Below, one piece after another: positions 16,705 to 32,344 of a stretch of 40,000 bases of DNA (positions within the stretch are counted from its first letter, which is position 1; each line of letters begins with the position of its first letter). The notes beneath the pieces were generated by a model. That model was not told where the DNA came from and made no database searches. It worked only from the letters and a program-made list of their open reading frames with translations. Source of the stretch: Fidelibacterota bacterium (GTDB lineage: Bacteria > Fidelibacterota > Fidelibacteria > Fidelibacterales > Fidelibacteraceae); NCBI GenBank assembly GCA_028718545.1, contig JAQULT010000003.1, forward strand, positions 1-40,000. The letters are read 5' to 3'. The position numbers and the translations under genes are program-made.

Positions 16705-19700
16705 TTGGCCAGTATGAAAAGCAAGATCAAACGAACATCGTTTTCGAAGATCAAACATGTTCTTGATGTGCCCGATCTTCTGGATGTGCAGTTAAGTTCC
16801 TATGAGGATTTTCTGCAGACCCGCATGCGTCCCGGAAAGCGCCAGGATTTTGGACTGGAAAACGTTTTCCGCACCATTTTCCCGATCGAAGACAATCACA
16901 ACACCTTTGTGCTTGAATACAAGAGTTATTCGATCGGAAAGCCACGCTATCAGGAGCAGGAATGCGTCGAACGCGGAATCACCTATTCGGTGCCGCTGAA
17001 GGCAAAGCTGGTCCTGAAGACCGCTGCAGAGGATGATCCGGAGAACAAGGCGCTCGGAAAGACCACCGAACAGGATGTCTTTTTCGGAAACATTCCGCAC
17101 ATGACCCCGCGCGGCACCTTCATCATCAACGGTGCCGAACGCATTATCGTCAGCCAGCTGCAGCGCTCACCCGGAGTGTTCTTTAACGAAGCGCGCCACC
17201 CCAACGGAACCGTACTCTATAATGCCCGCATCATTCCCATGCGCGGTTCCTGGGTCGATCTGACAACCGACATTTTTGATGCGATTTATGTTACCATTGA
17301 CCGCCGAAAAAAATTCCCGGTCACCATCTTTCTCCGCGCTATCGGATTCGGTTCGGACAACCAGATATTGCAGCAATTCAATATTCTGGAAAGTCTGCCC
17401 ATCAGCGGCGACCTTGAAGGCCGTCTCGTGGTCACTCCGATTGTCGACAGCAAGAGCGGTGAACTGATTCTGAACGCCGGAACCGCCGAAGACAAATGGG
17501 TGATTCTGGACAGTAAGACCATCGGGGATCTGCGCAAGAGCAAGATCAAGAATATCGAAGTGGTCGCTACCGATCGTGAGATTGACTTTAAGCTCATTGC
17601 AAACTCCATCCGCCGCGAGCGTGACAAACTCAACATCCCGGAAGAAGAGGAGCGCGAGCCCAGTACCGAGGATGCCCTGATCTACCTTTACCGCAATTTG
17701 CGCAACGGCGAACCGCCCAACGTGGAAATTGCCCAGAAATTCTTTGAAAAACTGTTCTTCAGCCCGAAAAAATACGATCTGGGTCAGGTTGGCCGTTACC
17801 GGATGAACAAGAAATTCAACCTGAACATCCCGCTGGAAAACACGGTCCTCGCACCGGAAGATTTCGTGATGATCGTCAAACAGCTGATCAGTATGCGCCG
17901 CGGCGAGAAAGCCTCCGACGATATCGATCATCTCGGCAACCGCCGCGTAAAGACCGTCGGCGAACAGCTGGCAAACCAGTTTTCACTGGCCTTTACCCGC
18001 ATGTCCCGCACGATCAAAGACCGGATGAATATTCACAACGAGAACCTGACGCCGCAGGAGCTGATCAACAGCCGCATTCTGACCTCGGTGATCAATACAT
18101 TTTTCGGGACCTCGCAAATGTCCCAGTTCATGGACCAGACCAACCCGCTGGCGGAGCTGACGCACAAACGGCGTCTGTCTGCGCTGGGTCCGGGCGGCTT
18201 GACCCGCGAACGCGCCGGCTTTGAGGTCCGGGACGTGCATTATACCCATTACGGACGTCTCTGTCCCATCGAAACCCCGGAAGGTCCCAATATCGGACTG
18301 ATCTCCTCGCTGGCGAATTATGCGGTTGTCAACCGGTTGGGATTCATCGAGACCCCTTATCGTACTGTCAGACACGGCAAGGATTCCACCCGCGTGACCA
18401 CTACGGTAGAATTCCTCTCTTCCGACGATGAAGACCGGAACATAATCGCGCAGGCGAACGAACCCCTGAACGACAAGAGTGAATTTGCCAACGAGCTGAT
18501 CCGCTGCCGTTATCAGGCCGATTATCCGATGGTAACTTCGGAGCGGGTCAACTACATGGACGTTTCTCCCATTCAGATGGTATCCGCAGCCGCGAGCCTG
18601 ATCCCTTTCCTTGAACACGACGATGCGAACCGGGCCCTGATGGGTTCGAACATGCAGCGCCAGTCCGTGCCGCTTCTGACACCCGAAGCTCCGCTGGTCG
18701 GGACCGGGATGGAAGCCGCGGTAGCCCGCGACAGCCGGGCCGTACTGGTTTCTCCGATCGATGCGGTCGTCGAATATGTGGACGCCCGCAAGATCGTTCT
18801 GCGCCCGCTCGATGATTTTGACGCCGACGTTTCTCTGGACGAGAACGAAGGCCGCCTGATCTTTGAGATGAAAAAGTTCCAGCGCACCAATCAGGATACC
18901 AGCATCAATCAGCGGCCGATCGTCCGCAAGGGTGCCAAGGTCAAGGCGGGGGAGACCATCGCCGACGGTACCTCGACGGATCAGGGTGAACTTGCCATGG
19001 GCCGCAATGTGCTGGTCGCCTTTATGCCCTGGCGCGGATACAACTACGAAGACGCCATTATCCTGAACGAACGTTTGGTCAAGGAAGATATCTTTACCTC
19101 CGTTCATGTCAAGGAAGTCGAACTGGAGGTCCGGGACACCAAGCGCGGCAGTGAAGAGCTGACCCGCGAGATCCCCAACGTATCCGAAGAGGCCACGCGG
19201 AATATCGATGCCAACGGCATGATCCGCATCGGCGCTCCGGTCGAGCCCGGGGATATTATTATCGGAAAAGTTACCCCGAAAGGGGAAACCGACCCCACTC
19301 CGGAAGAAAAACTGCTCCGTGCCATCTTCGGCGAAAAGGCCGGCGATGTCAAGGATGCATCCAAGCGAGCCGATCCCAGCACCAGCGGTGTTGTTATCGA
19401 CACGCGCCTTTTCGAGCGCAAAGGAAAAGAATCCCGCCGCGACGAAAAGGAAAAGATACAAAAACTCGAGGAAGAACAGTTCCGCCGCCTGTCTTCGCTG
19501 CGCCATCGTTTTATCGAAAAGCTGAAAAAGCTGGTCGAAGGACAGTCCTGTGAAGGTATCTATGACAAAGGCGGGAATCTGCTGCACAGCAAACGGAAGA
19601 CCTGGAACTGGGAATTCTTTGAAACCTGTGATTTTGATCATATTGATATGGAAAAGGCATGGATCGCGGACGAAGCGGTCTACACCCGTGTACAAAAACT

Positions 19701-20520
19701 GGTGGATAATCTGCAGACCATTGCCGGCGGCATTATTGAGGACATTCAGAATGAACAATTCAAGGTCCGCGCCGGTGACGACATGCAGCCCGGTGTTCTG
19801 AAGCTTTCCAAGGTATATATTGCCAGCAAGCGGAAGATCGCCGTCGGCGATAAGGTTGCCGGCCGCCACGGTAACAAAGGTGTAGTCTCCATTATCGTTC
19901 CCGAAGAGGATATGCCCTTCCTGCCGGACGGCACACCGGTCGACATCGTGCTCAACCCTCTGGGCGTACCTTCCCGTATGAACCTGGGACAGCTCTACGA
20001 AACCATGCTGGGCTGGGCAGCCAAAGAACTGGGCGTGTATTTTGAAACGCCGGTCTTTGACGGTGCCGGTTACGACGATATCTCCGGACTCATGAAAAAG
20101 GCCGGGCTTCCCGGGAACGGGAAAGTCGATCTTTATGACGGTATGAGCGGAGACAAGATTGACAATCCGGTCGCCTGCGGTTACATCTATATGATGAAGC
20201 TTGTCCATATGATCGAGGATAAGATGCACGCCCGCTCAACGGGCCCTTACTCGCTGATCACTCAGCAGCCTCTGGGCGGTAAGGCGCAGTTCGGCGGACA
20301 GCGTTTCGGCGAAATGGAAGTCTGGGCTCTGGAAGCCTACGGCGCCGCCCATACGCTGCAGGAAGTTCTCACCGTCAAATCCGACGATGTCGAAGGCAGA
20401 ACCCGTATTTACAATGCGATCGTCAAGGGCGAGAACCTGCCGGAATACGGAACGCCGGAATCCTTCAACGTTCTGCTGAAAGAACTGGAAGGTCTTGGCA
20501 TTGAAATGGATTTGGTATAA
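16705..20520 (+). CDS. rpoB: DNA-directed RNA polymerase subunit beta
   Basis: This is the catalytic-core beta subunit, 1271 aa. The start is a TTG codon with GGGAGG eight bases upstream. The next ATG at 16714 would be 17 bases away. The rifampicin pocket is wild type in its key residues: Asp477, His487 and Ser492, equivalent to E. coli D516, H526 and S531. The stretch DVHYTHYGR has Tyr where E. coli has Pro, as in Bacteroidetes-type polymerases. The C-terminal part carries GDKVAGRHGNKGVVS and the final FGGQRFGEMEVWALEAYGAAHTLQE block. It is cotranscribed with rpoC, 24 bases downstream. Confidence 0.98.
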   Translation: MASMKSKIKRTSFSKIKHVLDVPDLLDVQLSSYEDFLQTRMRPGKRQDFGLENVFRTIFPIEDNHNTFVLEYKSYSIGKPRYQEQECVERGITYSVPLKAKLVLKTAAEDDPENKALGKTTEQDVFFGNIPHMTPRGTFIINGAERIIVSQLQRSPGVFFNEARHPNGTVLYNARIIPMRGSWVDLTTDIFDAIYVTIDRRKKFPVTIFLRAIGFGSDNQILQQFNILESLPISGDLEGRLVVTPIVDSKSGELILNAGTAEDKWVILDSKTIGDLRKSKIKNIEVVATDREIDFKLIANSIRRERDKLNIPEEEEREPSTEDALIYLYRNLRNGEPPNVEIAQKFFEKLFFSPKKYDLGQVGRYRMNKKFNLNIPLENTVLAPEDFVMIVKQLISMRRGEKASDDIDHLGNRRVKTVGEQLANQFSLAFTRMSRTIKDRMNIHNENLTPQELINSRILTSVINTFFGTSQMSQFMDQTNPLAELTHKRRLSALGPGGLTRERAGFEVRDVHYTHYGRLCPIETPEGPNIGLISSLANYAVVNRLGFIETPYRTVRHGKDSTRVTTTVEFLSSDDEDRNIIAQANEPLNDKSEFANELIRCRYQADYPMVTSERVNYMDVSPIQMVSAAASLIPFLEHDDANRALMGSNMQRQSVPLLTPEAPLVGTGMEAAVARDSRAVLVSPIDAVVEYVDARKIVLRPLDDFDADVSLDENEGRLIFEMKKFQRTNQDTSINQRPIVRKGAKVKAGETIADGTSTDQGELAMGRNVLVAFMPWRGYNYEDAIILNERLVKEDIFTSVHVKEVELEVRDTKRGSEELTREIPNVSEEATRNIDANGMIRIGAPVEPGDIIIGKVTPKGETDPTPEEKLLRAIFGEKAGDVKDASKRADPSTSGVVIDTRLFERKGKESRRDEKEKIQKLEEEQFRRLSSLRHRFIEKLKKLVEGQSCEGIYDKGGNLLHSKRKTWNWEFFETCDFDHIDMEKAWIADEAVYTRVQKLVDNLQTIAGGIIEDIQNEQFKVRAGDDMQPGVLKLSKVYIASKRKIAVGDKVAGRHGNKGVVSIIVPEEDMPFLPDGTPVDIVLNPLGVPSRMNLGQLYETMLGWAAKELGVYFETPVFDGAGYDDISGLMKKAGLPGNGKVDLYDGMSGDKIDNPVACGYIYMMKLVHMIEDKMHARSTGPYSLITQQPLGGKAQFGGQRFGEMEVWALEAYGAAHTLQEVLTVKSDDVEGRTRIYNAIVKGENLPEYGTPESFNVLLKELEGLGIEMDLV

Positions 20521-20544
20521 TTCCTTCAATAGGAGGACAGGACA

Positions 20545-24849
<4,305 letters not shown>

Positions 24850-24872
24850 GCGGTTCCCTTGAAATATTGTGT

Positions 24873-24904
24873 AAAAACGCCCTCAATGCGCAGGGCGTTT
24901 TTTT
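24873..24904 (+). terminator. Rho-independent terminator after rpoC
   Basis: AAAAACGCCCT (24873-24883) and AGGGCGTTTTT pair around an eight-base loop, with a run of seven T. It lies 23 bases after the rpoC stop and closes the tuf-secE-nusG-rpl-rpo transcript. Confidence 0.9.
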
Positions 24905-24906
24905 AT

Positions 24907-24966
24907 GCACGGTATCCCCGGCAGCGTCGGGACCGTGCTTCCGGAACCTGCAAAAACGCCGTTTTT
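24907..24966. other. Two further hairpins in the rpoC-rpsL gap
   Basis: GCACGGT (24907-24913) pairs perfectly with ACCGTGC (24932-24938), with CCCG/CGGG inside. AAAAAC-GCC-GTTTTT follows at 24952-24966. They lie between the rpoC terminator and the likely str promoter. They may be a second terminator, or regulatory or insulating structures. No open reading frame is present here. Confidence 0.45.
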
Positions 24967-25017
24967 CCGCCTGGTAAAAGGGATATAAAAAAAGCGAAAG
25001 AAATTTAAAACAAAATC

Positions 25018-25046
25018 TTGCAAACAAGGACAACAAGCATTATCTT
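25018..25046 (+). promoter_or_regulatory. Candidate promoter of the str/S10 supercluster
   Basis: TTGCAA (25018-25023), a 17-base spacer and TATCTT (25041-25046) predict a start near 25053 and a leader of about 28 bases before rpsL. An alternative -10 (TATAAA near 24984) has a poorer -35. Confidence 0.45.
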
Positions 25047-25080
25047 ACTGAGCTTTTGTGAAAATTGGAGAAAAAAAGAT

Positions 25081-25455
25081 ATGCCAACGATCAATCAGTT
25101 AGTACGAAAAGGTAGAAAAAAGATCGCAAAAAAGAACAAGGTCCCGGCCCTGGACGCAAACCCGCAGAAACGCGGGGTGTGTACGCGCGTGTACACGACA
25201 ACGCCGAAAAAACCGAACTCGGCGCTGCGGAAAGTCGCGCGTGTCCGTTTAACGACCGGCACAGAAGTCACGGCATACATCCCCGGAGAGGGTCATAACC
25301 TTCAGGAGCATTCCATGGTGATGATCGAAGGAGGCCGAGTCAAGGACCTTCCGGGTGTCCGCTACCATATCATTCGAGGCACACTGGATACAGCCGGTGT
25401 GGAAGGCAGGCGGAACAGCAGATCACGTTACGGCGCAAAGCGGCCGAAATCTTAA
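25081..25455 (+). CDS. rpsL: 30S ribosomal protein S12
   Basis: S12 lies at the decoding centre and controls accuracy. The 124-aa protein begins [12 protein letters not shown] at ATG 25081, with GGAG upstream. The frame extends to 25018, but that part is not S12-like and contains the promoter. The loop [13 protein letters not shown] keeps Lys at the streptomycin position equivalent to E. coli K42/K43, and [13 protein letters not shown] keeps the second Lys and the Asp that RimO methylthiolates, so wild-type streptomycin sensitivity is predicted. It is the first gene of the str operon. Confidence 0.98.
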   Translation: MPTINQLVRKGRKKIAKKNKVPALDANPQKRGVCTRVYTTTPKKPNSALRKVARVRLTTGTEVTAYIPGEGHNLQEHSMVMIEGGRVKDLPGVRYHIIRGTLDTAGVEGRRNSRSRYGAKRPKS

Positions 25456-25470
25456 TTGTGGAGAAATTCG

Positions 25471-25941
25471 ATGTCAAGAAGGAATAAGCCACCCAAACGC
25501 GACGTATTACCCGACCCCAAGTACAGTTCCAAGATTGTGACCAAATTTATCAACAATCTGATGGAACGCGGCAAAAAAGGGGTTGCCGAAAAGATCATGT
25601 ATGACGCGATCAACGTGCTGGATCAGCAAAGCGGCGGAAAAGGCCTGGACGTATTCCAGAAGGCGCTCGACAATGTTGCGCCCGTACTGGAAGTGAAATC
25701 AAAGCGGATCGGCGGGGCGACCTATCAGGTTCCCGTGGAAGTCCGCCGCGACCGCCGTTACGCGCTGGCAATGCGCTGGATCATTACGTATTCTACCGCG
25801 CGTTCCGGAAATACCATGGCTCAAAAGCTGGCCGCCGAACTGATGGCCGCTTCCAAGGGCGAAGGTTCTTCGGTCAAGAAAAAGGAAGATACGCATAGAA
25901 TGGCTGAGGCGAATAGGGCGTTTGCACACTTCAGCCGTTAA
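25471..25941 (+). CDS. rpsG: 30S ribosomal protein S7
   Basis: S7 nucleates assembly of the 30S head and contacts E-site tRNA. The protein is 156 aa from ATG 25471 (GTGGAG upstream). A frame-compatible upstream start at 25456 is ignored because S7 proteins begin MSRR. Landmarks are KFINNLMERGKKGVAEKIMYDA, NVAPVLEVKSKRIGGATYQVPVEV and the C-terminal HRMAEANRAFAHFSR. In E. coli S7 represses the str operon by binding the rpsL-rpsG gap. Here that gap is only 15 bases. Confidence 0.98.
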   Translation: MSRRNKPPKRDVLPDPKYSSKIVTKFINNLMERGKKGVAEKIMYDAINVLDQQSGGKGLDVFQKALDNVAPVLEVKSKRIGGATYQVPVEVRRDRRYALAMRWIITYSTARSGNTMAQKLAAELMAASKGEGSSVKKKEDTHRMAEANRAFAHFSR

Positions 25942-25960
25942 CAACGGGAAAGAGTAATAC

Positions 25961-28018
25961 GTGGCTTTAGACCTGAAAAAATTGCGGAATATCGGAATTA
26001 TGGCTCACATTGATGCCGGTAAAACGACAACAACGGAGCGTATTCTGTATTATACCGGAATGTCTCACCGATTAGGCGAGGTGCATGAAGGTACTGCGAT
26101 TATGGACTGGATGGAGCAGGAGAAGGAACGGGGGATCACGATCACGTCCGCTTCCACTACCTGCAAATGGGCCGGCCACCGTATCAATATTATCGACACT
26201 CCGGGACATGTTGATTTTACCGCCGAAGTCGAGCGCTCCTTACGGGTCCTCGACGGCGCAGTCGCCCTGTTCTGCGGTGTCGGAGGCGTGGAACCGCAAT
26301 CCGAAACTGTCTGGAAACAGGCCAACACCTACCACGTTCCGCGTATCGCCTTTGTCAACAAAATGGACCGCGCCGGTGCGGATTTCTTCCACGTACTGGA
26401 CATGATGCGAAAACGGCTCGGAGCCAACCCGCTCCCGGTCTTTGTTCCCATCGGCTCCGGCGATATGTTCACCGGTATCATTGACCTGATCAACAACCGT
26501 TCCATTCTCTACAAGGACGAAACCCTGGGAACGGAATTCGAGTATGGCCCCATTCCCAAGGATATGGCCGAGAAGGTCGAAGAATACCGCTATCATCTGA
26601 TCGAAGAAGTGGCATCCTACGATGATACGCTTCTTGAAAAATATCTGGAAGGCAGCGAGCTTTCCGAAAGTGAGATCAAAGCCGCGATCCGTATCGGAAC
26701 CATCCGCGGCGATATTATCCCGGTCCTTTGCGGATCCGCCTTTAAGAATAAAGGTATCCAGGAACTGCTGAACGCGGTAGTGGATTATCTGCCTTCTCCG
26801 CTGGATCTTCCTGAAGTCAAGGGCATTTCGCCCAAGACCGGAAAAGAAGAGGTCCGCCATCCGGATCCCGAGGCACCTTTCTGTGCTCTGGCCTTCAAGA
26901 TCATGACCGATCCCTATGTGGGCCGTCTGACCTATCTGCGTATTTACAGCGGTACGGTCGAAGCGGGCACCTACCGCCTGAACGCGGAAAACGGCAAGCG
27001 GGAGCGTTTCGGACGCATTTTAAAAATGCATGCAAACAAGCGTGAAGACCTCAATTCGGCGATAGCCGGCGATATTATTGCGGTAGTGGGACTAAAAAAC
27101 ACCCGGACCGGCCATACTCTCTGCGACGAAAAGCATCCCATCATCCTGGAGCAGATGGCTTTCCCGGATCCCGTGATCAGCGTTTCCATCGAACCGGCCA
27201 GCAAGGCCGATCAGGACGCCCTAACCGACGGACTGATCAAACTGGCGGATGAAGATCCGACCTTTCAGGTCCGTTATGACGAAAGCACGGGGCAGACGAT
27301 CATCTGGGGGATGGGCGAACTGCATCTGGATATCATTACTGACCGCCTGCGCCGCGAATTCAAGGTCAAAGCGCATGTCGGCAAACCGCAGGTTGCTTAT
27401 AAGGAAACCATTACGCAGAACGCACGTGTGGATGAGATCTTTAAAAAGCAAACCGGAGGAAAGGGCCAGTATGCCCGGATCGTGATCGAGATCGAACCCG
27501 CCGGGCCCGGAAAAGGCTTTATTTTTGAGAATAAGATCGTCGGGGGCGTGATCCCCAAAGAATATATTCCCGCCGTAGGGCGTGGAATTCAAGATGCATG
27601 CAAGACCGGAGTACTCAAAGGGTATCCGGTCGAAGATGTTAAAATAACGCTGGTTGACGGTGCTTTTCACCCGGTGGATTCATCCGAAATGGCGTTCCGT
27701 GCAGCCGGAAGCATCGCTTTCAGGAATGCGGTAAAAAAGGCCGGAGCTATCCTGCTTGAACCCGTCATGTCCCTGGAAGTGATCACCCCGGAAGAATATC
27801 TCGGTGATGTGATGGGTGACCTCACTTCGAGAAGGGGCCAGATCAAAGGAATGGTCCCGCGGCAGGACGCGCAGGTCTTAAATGCCGATGTACCCTTAGT
27901 TGAAATGTTCGGCTATGCAACAGACTTGCGGTCGATCACCCAGGGAAGGGCTGTGTTCTCAATGCAATTTGATCATTATGCACCGGCCCCCGCGTCAATC
28001 GCGGAAAAAATCAATTAG
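25961..28018 (+). CDS. fusA: Elongation factor G
   Basis: EF-G drives ribosomal translocation with GTP. The 685-aa protein starts at a GTG preceded by GGGAAAGAG. Domain I has AHIDAGKT (15-22), [16 protein letters not shown] and NKMDRAG. Domain II and domains III-V are complete, including the domain IV tip region ([21 protein letters not shown]) and the end motif SMEF-like [10 protein letters not shown]. It is slightly shorter than the usual 690-704 aa. It sits between rpsG and tuf, the standard str order, which argues for the canonical housekeeping EF-G rather than an EF-G2 paralogue. Confidence 0.97.
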   Translation: MALDLKKLRNIGIMAHIDAGKTTTTERILYYTGMSHRLGEVHEGTAIMDWMEQEKERGITITSASTTCKWAGHRINIIDTPGHVDFTAEVERSLRVLDGAVALFCGVGGVEPQSETVWKQANTYHVPRIAFVNKMDRAGADFFHVLDMMRKRLGANPLPVFVPIGSGDMFTGIIDLINNRSILYKDETLGTEFEYGPIPKDMAEKVEEYRYHLIEEVASYDDTLLEKYLEGSELSESEIKAAIRIGTIRGDIIPVLCGSAFKNKGIQELLNAVVDYLPSPLDLPEVKGISPKTGKEEVRHPDPEAPFCALAFKIMTDPYVGRLTYLRIYSGTVEAGTYRLNAENGKRERFGRILKMHANKREDLNSAIAGDIIAVVGLKNTRTGHTLCDEKHPIILEQMAFPDPVISVSIEPASKADQDALTDGLIKLADEDPTFQVRYDESTGQTIIWGMGELHLDIITDRLRREFKVKAHVGKPQVAYKETITQNARVDEIFKKQTGGKGQYARIVIEIEPAGPGKGFIFENKIVGGVIPKEYIPAVGRGIQDACKTGVLKGYPVEDVKITLVDGAFHPVDSSEMAFRAAGSIAFRNAVKKAGAILLEPVMSLEVITPEEYLGDVMGDLTSRRGQIKGMVPRQDAQVLNADVPLVEMFGYATDLRSITQGRAVFSMQFDHYAPAPASIAEKIN

Positions 28019-28039
28019 TGAAAAAAAGGAGATTTTCAC

Positions 28040-29247
<1,208 letters not shown>

Positions 29248-29269
<22 letters not shown>

Positions 29270-29556
29270 TTGCGCTTAAATCCTACGATCACAATCTGCT
29301 GGACAAATCCACGGAAAAGATCGTACAGCGTGCAAAAGCGACGGGGGCTGTGATTTCCGGTCCCATTCCGTTACCGACAAAACGTTCTGTCGTAACGGTG
29401 AACCGCTCGCCTTTTGTAAACAAGAAATCGCGTGAGCAGTTTCAGATCAAGGTACACAAGCGCATTATTGAAATCCTGAATACCACGACCAAGACCATTG
29501 ATGAGCTGATGAAGCTCGATTTGCCTGCCGGCGTGGATATTGAAATCAAGGTTTAA
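29248..29556 (+). CDS. rpsJ: 30S ribosomal protein S10
   Basis: S10 is a 30S head protein that also acts as the NusE antitermination factor. It has 102 aa, starting [19 protein letters not shown], the normal family N-terminus. [29 protein letters not shown] is the extended loop region. The first seven codons lie in the tuf repeat. The Shine-Dalgarno is weak, and the 14-base spacing from tuf suggests coupling. There is no transcription signal between tuf and rpsJ, so the str and S10 operons appear fused. Confidence 0.98.
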
Positions 29557-29574
29557 AACAACCCAAAACATCAT

Positions 29575-29601
29575 GAACGTTCCCGGGTGCAGGGGATGTT
29601 C
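29575..29601 (+). promoter_or_regulatory. Hairpin in the rpsJ-rplC gap
   Basis: GAACGTTCCC (29575-29584) and GGGGATGTTC (29592-29601) pair over ten bases with two G-U around GGGTGCA. The 69-base gap is the longest in the S10-spc cluster and the hairpin ends 24 bases before the rplC GTG. No U-tract follows. It may be an autoregulatory RNA element for the S10 genes or an RNA processing site, and this is inferred from position only. Confidence 0.5.
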
Positions 29602-29625
29602 TTATGAATAGAAAAGGTTAAAACT

Positions 29626-30255
29626 GTGAACGGAATCATAGGAAAGAAAATTGGCATGACCCGCATTTTTGATGAACGCGGCCGGAATATCCCGGTTACG
29701 GTCGTTGAAGCAGGTCCCTGCTATGTAACACAGATCAAAACGGATGAGACCGACGGTTATACGGCGGTCCAGATCGGTTTTGAAGAAGTCCGGGAAAAGG
29801 TGGTCACCAAACCCGAACTGGGGCATCTGAAGGCAGCCGGAAAGGTTTTGCGCAACCTGAAGGAATTCCGTGTCGAAGCCGTTGACGGCCTGAAGGTCGG
29901 CGATGAGATCCATGTGGATATCTTCAAAAAGGGTGATATCATTTCCGTGACCGGAAGATCTAAAGGAAAAGGCTTTCAGGGAACCGTTCGCCGCCACAAT
30001 TTCAACGGCGGTCCCAAGTCCCACGGCCAGAAAGACCGTTTACGTGCTCCCGGTTCCATCGGAGCCAGTTCATCGCCATCCCGTGTATTCAAGGGAATGC
30101 GCATGGCGGGTCACATGGGAGACGAGACCGTAACGGTACGGAACATTGAAATCGTCGAAATTCGCCCGGACAAGAACATCGTTCTGCTGAAAGGCAGTGT
30201 TCCCGGATCCCGAAACGGCATCGTACAACTGGTAAAATCGGGAGATGAATCATGA
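29626..30255 (+). CDS. rplC: 50S ribosomal protein L3
   Basis: L3 starts 50S assembly and reaches toward the peptidyl transferase centre. It has 209 aa with a GTG start and AAAGG about nine bases upstream. Landmarks are [15 protein letters not shown] and the extended loop [38 protein letters not shown]. Where E. coli has the PrmB-methylated Gln (GQNQTPGKV), this protein has GASSSPSRV, so that modification is not expected. It overlaps rplD by four bases (ATGA). Confidence 0.97.
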   Translation: MNGIIGKKIGMTRIFDERGRNIPVTVVEAGPCYVTQIKTDETDGYTAVQIGFEEVREKVVTKPELGHLKAAGKVLRNLKEFRVEAVDGLKVGDEIHVDIFKKGDIISVTGRSKGKGFQGTVRRHNFNGGPKSHGQKDRLRAPGSIGASSSPSRVFKGMRMAGHMGDETVTVRNIEIVEIRPDKNIVLLKGSVPGSRNGIVQLVKSGDES

Positions 30256-30878
30256 AGTTAGATGTCTTTAAAAGCAGCGGCGAAAAACTCGACAAAAAGG
30301 TTGAGCTGGCTCCGGAAGTATTTGGTATCGAGCCCAATGAGCATACCTTATATCTTGCCGTAAAGGCCGAGCTTGCCAACATGCGTCAGGGAACGCACAA
30401 GACCAAGACCCGCGGGGAAGTCCGCGGCGGCGGCGCAAAGCCCTGGCGTCAGAAGGGACGCGGAACCGCCCGTTCCGGTTCCCGCCGTTCTCCGGTGTGG
30501 GTCGGCGGCGGCCGGGCTTTCGGTCCTGAGCCGCATCTTTACACGACAAGGTTGCCCAAGAAGGTGAAGCGCCTTGCCCGCCGTTCTGCCTTGTCGCAGA
30601 AAGTGAATGACAAAGCGGTACTGATCGTTGATGATCTGAAGCTGACCGAAGCCAAGACCCGTGACTTTACCGCGATCCTGAGCAATCTGGGACTGAGCGG
30701 AAAAAAGCTGACGGTGCTGGTTGCCGCGTTTACGGAGGAGCTGTATTTGGCTGCACGGAATATCCCCAATGTATATATCGTGCCTGCCGAACGCGCTTCC
30801 ACCTACGAGATCATGGATTGCGACACCCTTGTCATTGAACAATCCGCCGTCGATATCCTCAACGCGGCGCTTAAATAA
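30252..30878 (+). CDS. rplD: 50S ribosomal protein L4
   Basis: L4 binds 23S rRNA and its loop lines the exit tunnel. In some bacteria it represses the S10 operon. It has 208 aa. The tunnel loop [41 protein letters not shown] is intact, with the conserved Lys and Gly residues. The start overlaps the rplC stop, with GGGAG upstream inside rplC. Confidence 0.97.
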   Translation: MKLDVFKSSGEKLDKKVELAPEVFGIEPNEHTLYLAVKAELANMRQGTHKTKTRGEVRGGGAKPWRQKGRGTARSGSRRSPVWVGGGRAFGPEPHLYTTRLPKKVKRLARRSALSQKVNDKAVLIVDDLKLTEAKTRDFTAILSNLGLSGKKLTVLVAAFTEELYLAARNIPNVYIVPAERASTYEIMDCDTLVIEQSAVDILNAALK

Positions 30879-30893
30879 GGAAATGGCGAGCAG

Positions 30894-31211
30894 ATGAAGA
30901 AGCAAATCATAGTCAAGCCGATATTGACCGAGAAGATGAGTGTCATGGGTGAAGAGATGGGCAAATATGCCTTTGTCGTATCCCCAGACGCCAATAAGAT
31001 CGAGATCAAGAAGGCGATAGAAGATCGTTTCAATGTCCGTGTAGCGGATGTAACGACGATGAATCGTAAAGGAAAAGAGAAATCGATGACCATCCGCAGC
31101 GGCGGACGGGTAATCCGGACGGCAGGAAGACGGTCCAACTGGAAAAAGGCGATCGTAACCCTTGCCGAAGGGAACCGAATTGATTTCTTTGAAGGCGAAA
31201 CTGCTGTTTAA
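30894..31211 (+). CDS. rplW: 50S ribosomal protein L23
   Basis: L23 surrounds the exit tunnel and docks trigger factor and SRP. It has 105 aa. It begins [16 protein letters not shown] and has [33 protein letters not shown], the usual core, with a slightly long C-terminal tail. It is 15 bases after rplD and has only a weak Shine-Dalgarno. Confidence 0.96.
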   Translation: MKKQIIVKPILTEKMSVMGEEMGKYAFVVSPDANKIEIKKAIEDRFNVRVADVTTMNRKGKEKSMTIRSGGRVIRTAGRRSNWKKAIVTLAEGNRIDFFEGETAV

Positions 31212-31225
31212 GGAATAGGAAAGAT

Positions 31226-32056
31226 ATGGCTTTAAAGAGCTACAAACCGCACACTCCGGGTCAGCGTTACAAAACCACGCTGGTTTTTGACGAACTGACA
31301 AAAAAAGAACCGGAAAAGAAACTGATTAAGACCAGTCCCGGCAGCGGCGGTCGTAACAATAATGGACGCATTACCATGCGTCGGCGCGGCGGAGCCCAGA
31401 AGCGTTTTTATCGTGTCGTTGATTTCAAGCGCGATAAATTCAGCATTCCCGCCAAAGTCGCCGCCATCGAATACGATCCTAACCGTTCCGCCAACCTCGC
31501 TCTTCTGGTATACGCCGACGGTGAAAAACGCTATATTGTTTGCCCCGACGGCGTAGCGGTGGGCGACGTACTGCTCTCCGGACCCGAAGCGCCCGTAAAG
31601 CGCGGTAACGCATTGCCCTTAAAGGACATTCCGGCCGGTACACAAGTACATAATATCGAAATGAAGCCGGGCAAGGGTGCTCAGATCGCCCGCGGCGCCG
31701 GTGCATCCGCCCAGATCATGGCAAAAGAAGGCAAATACGTGACCATCAAGCTTCCTTCCGGGGAAATGCGGATGATCCTGGAGAACTGCCTTGCCACGAT
31801 CGGGGAAGTCGGCAATAAGGATTATTCCAATGTGAGTATCGGGAAAGCGGGCCGTAACCGCTGGCTGGGCAAACGCCCGAAAGTCCGCGGTGTTGCAATG
31901 AACCCTCATGACCATCCCATGGGCGGCGGCGAGGGAAAGACCTCCGGCGGCGGACATCCTGCAACTCCCTGGGGTAAGCCGACCAAAGGTTATAAAACCC
32001 GTAAGAAAAAAAATCCGAGCAATAAGTACATTGTTGCGCGCCGGAAGAAAAAGTAA
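31226..32056 (+). CDS. rplB: 50S ribosomal protein L2
   Basis: L2 is needed for subunit joining and peptidyl transfer. The 276-aa full-length protein has an N-terminal [13 protein letters not shown], the RNA-binding OB/SH3 domains, and a C-terminal region with [21 protein letters not shown] that contains the conserved catalytic-site-proximal His. It ends in a basic tail (RRKKK). AGGAAAG precedes the ATG. Confidence 0.98.
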   Translation: MALKSYKPHTPGQRYKTTLVFDELTKKEPEKKLIKTSPGSGGRNNNGRITMRRRGGAQKRFYRVVDFKRDKFSIPAKVAAIEYDPNRSANLALLVYADGEKRYIVCPDGVAVGDVLLSGPEAPVKRGNALPLKDIPAGTQVHNIEMKPGKGAQIARGAGASAQIMAKEGKYVTIKLPSGEMRMILENCLATIGEVGNKDYSNVSIGKAGRNRWLGKRPKVRGVAMNPHDHPMGGGEGKTSGGGHPATPWGKPTKGYKTRKKKNPSNKYIVARRKKK

Positions 32057-32068
32057 AGGGAAGAACAT

Positions 32069-32326
32069 ATGCCCAGGTCACTAAAAAAAGGTCCTTATGT
32101 CAACGAATCACTGCAGAAGAAAGTGAATGAAATGATGCAGTCCGGTAAAAAGAAGGTCATAAAAACCTGGTCCCGCCAGTCGACCATCACACCGGATTTT
32201 GTCGGGTTTACTTTTGCCGTGCATAACGGAACAAAGTTCATCCCGGTTTATGTCACCGAGAACATGGTCGGCCACCGGTTGGGCGAATTCTCTCCGACAC
32301 GCACTTTCCGCGGACATAAGTCATAA
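32069..32326 (+). CDS. rpsS: 30S ribosomal protein S19
   Basis: S19 binds the 30S head with S13. The 85-aa protein has the family signature [10 protein letters not shown] at the start and TVHNG-like [41 protein letters not shown] lies upstream. Confidence 0.97.
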   Translation: MPRSLKKGPYVNESLQKKVNEMMQSGKKKVIKTWSRQSTITPDFVGFTFAVHNGTKFIPVYVTENMVGHRLGEFSPTRTFRGHKS

Positions 32327-32344
32327 ACCAAGAGTAGGTAAAGA

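Noticed and set aside
17983-20229. 748-codon open frame antisense to rpoB
   Set aside because: Same shadow effect. It has no ribosome binding site or recognisable domain.
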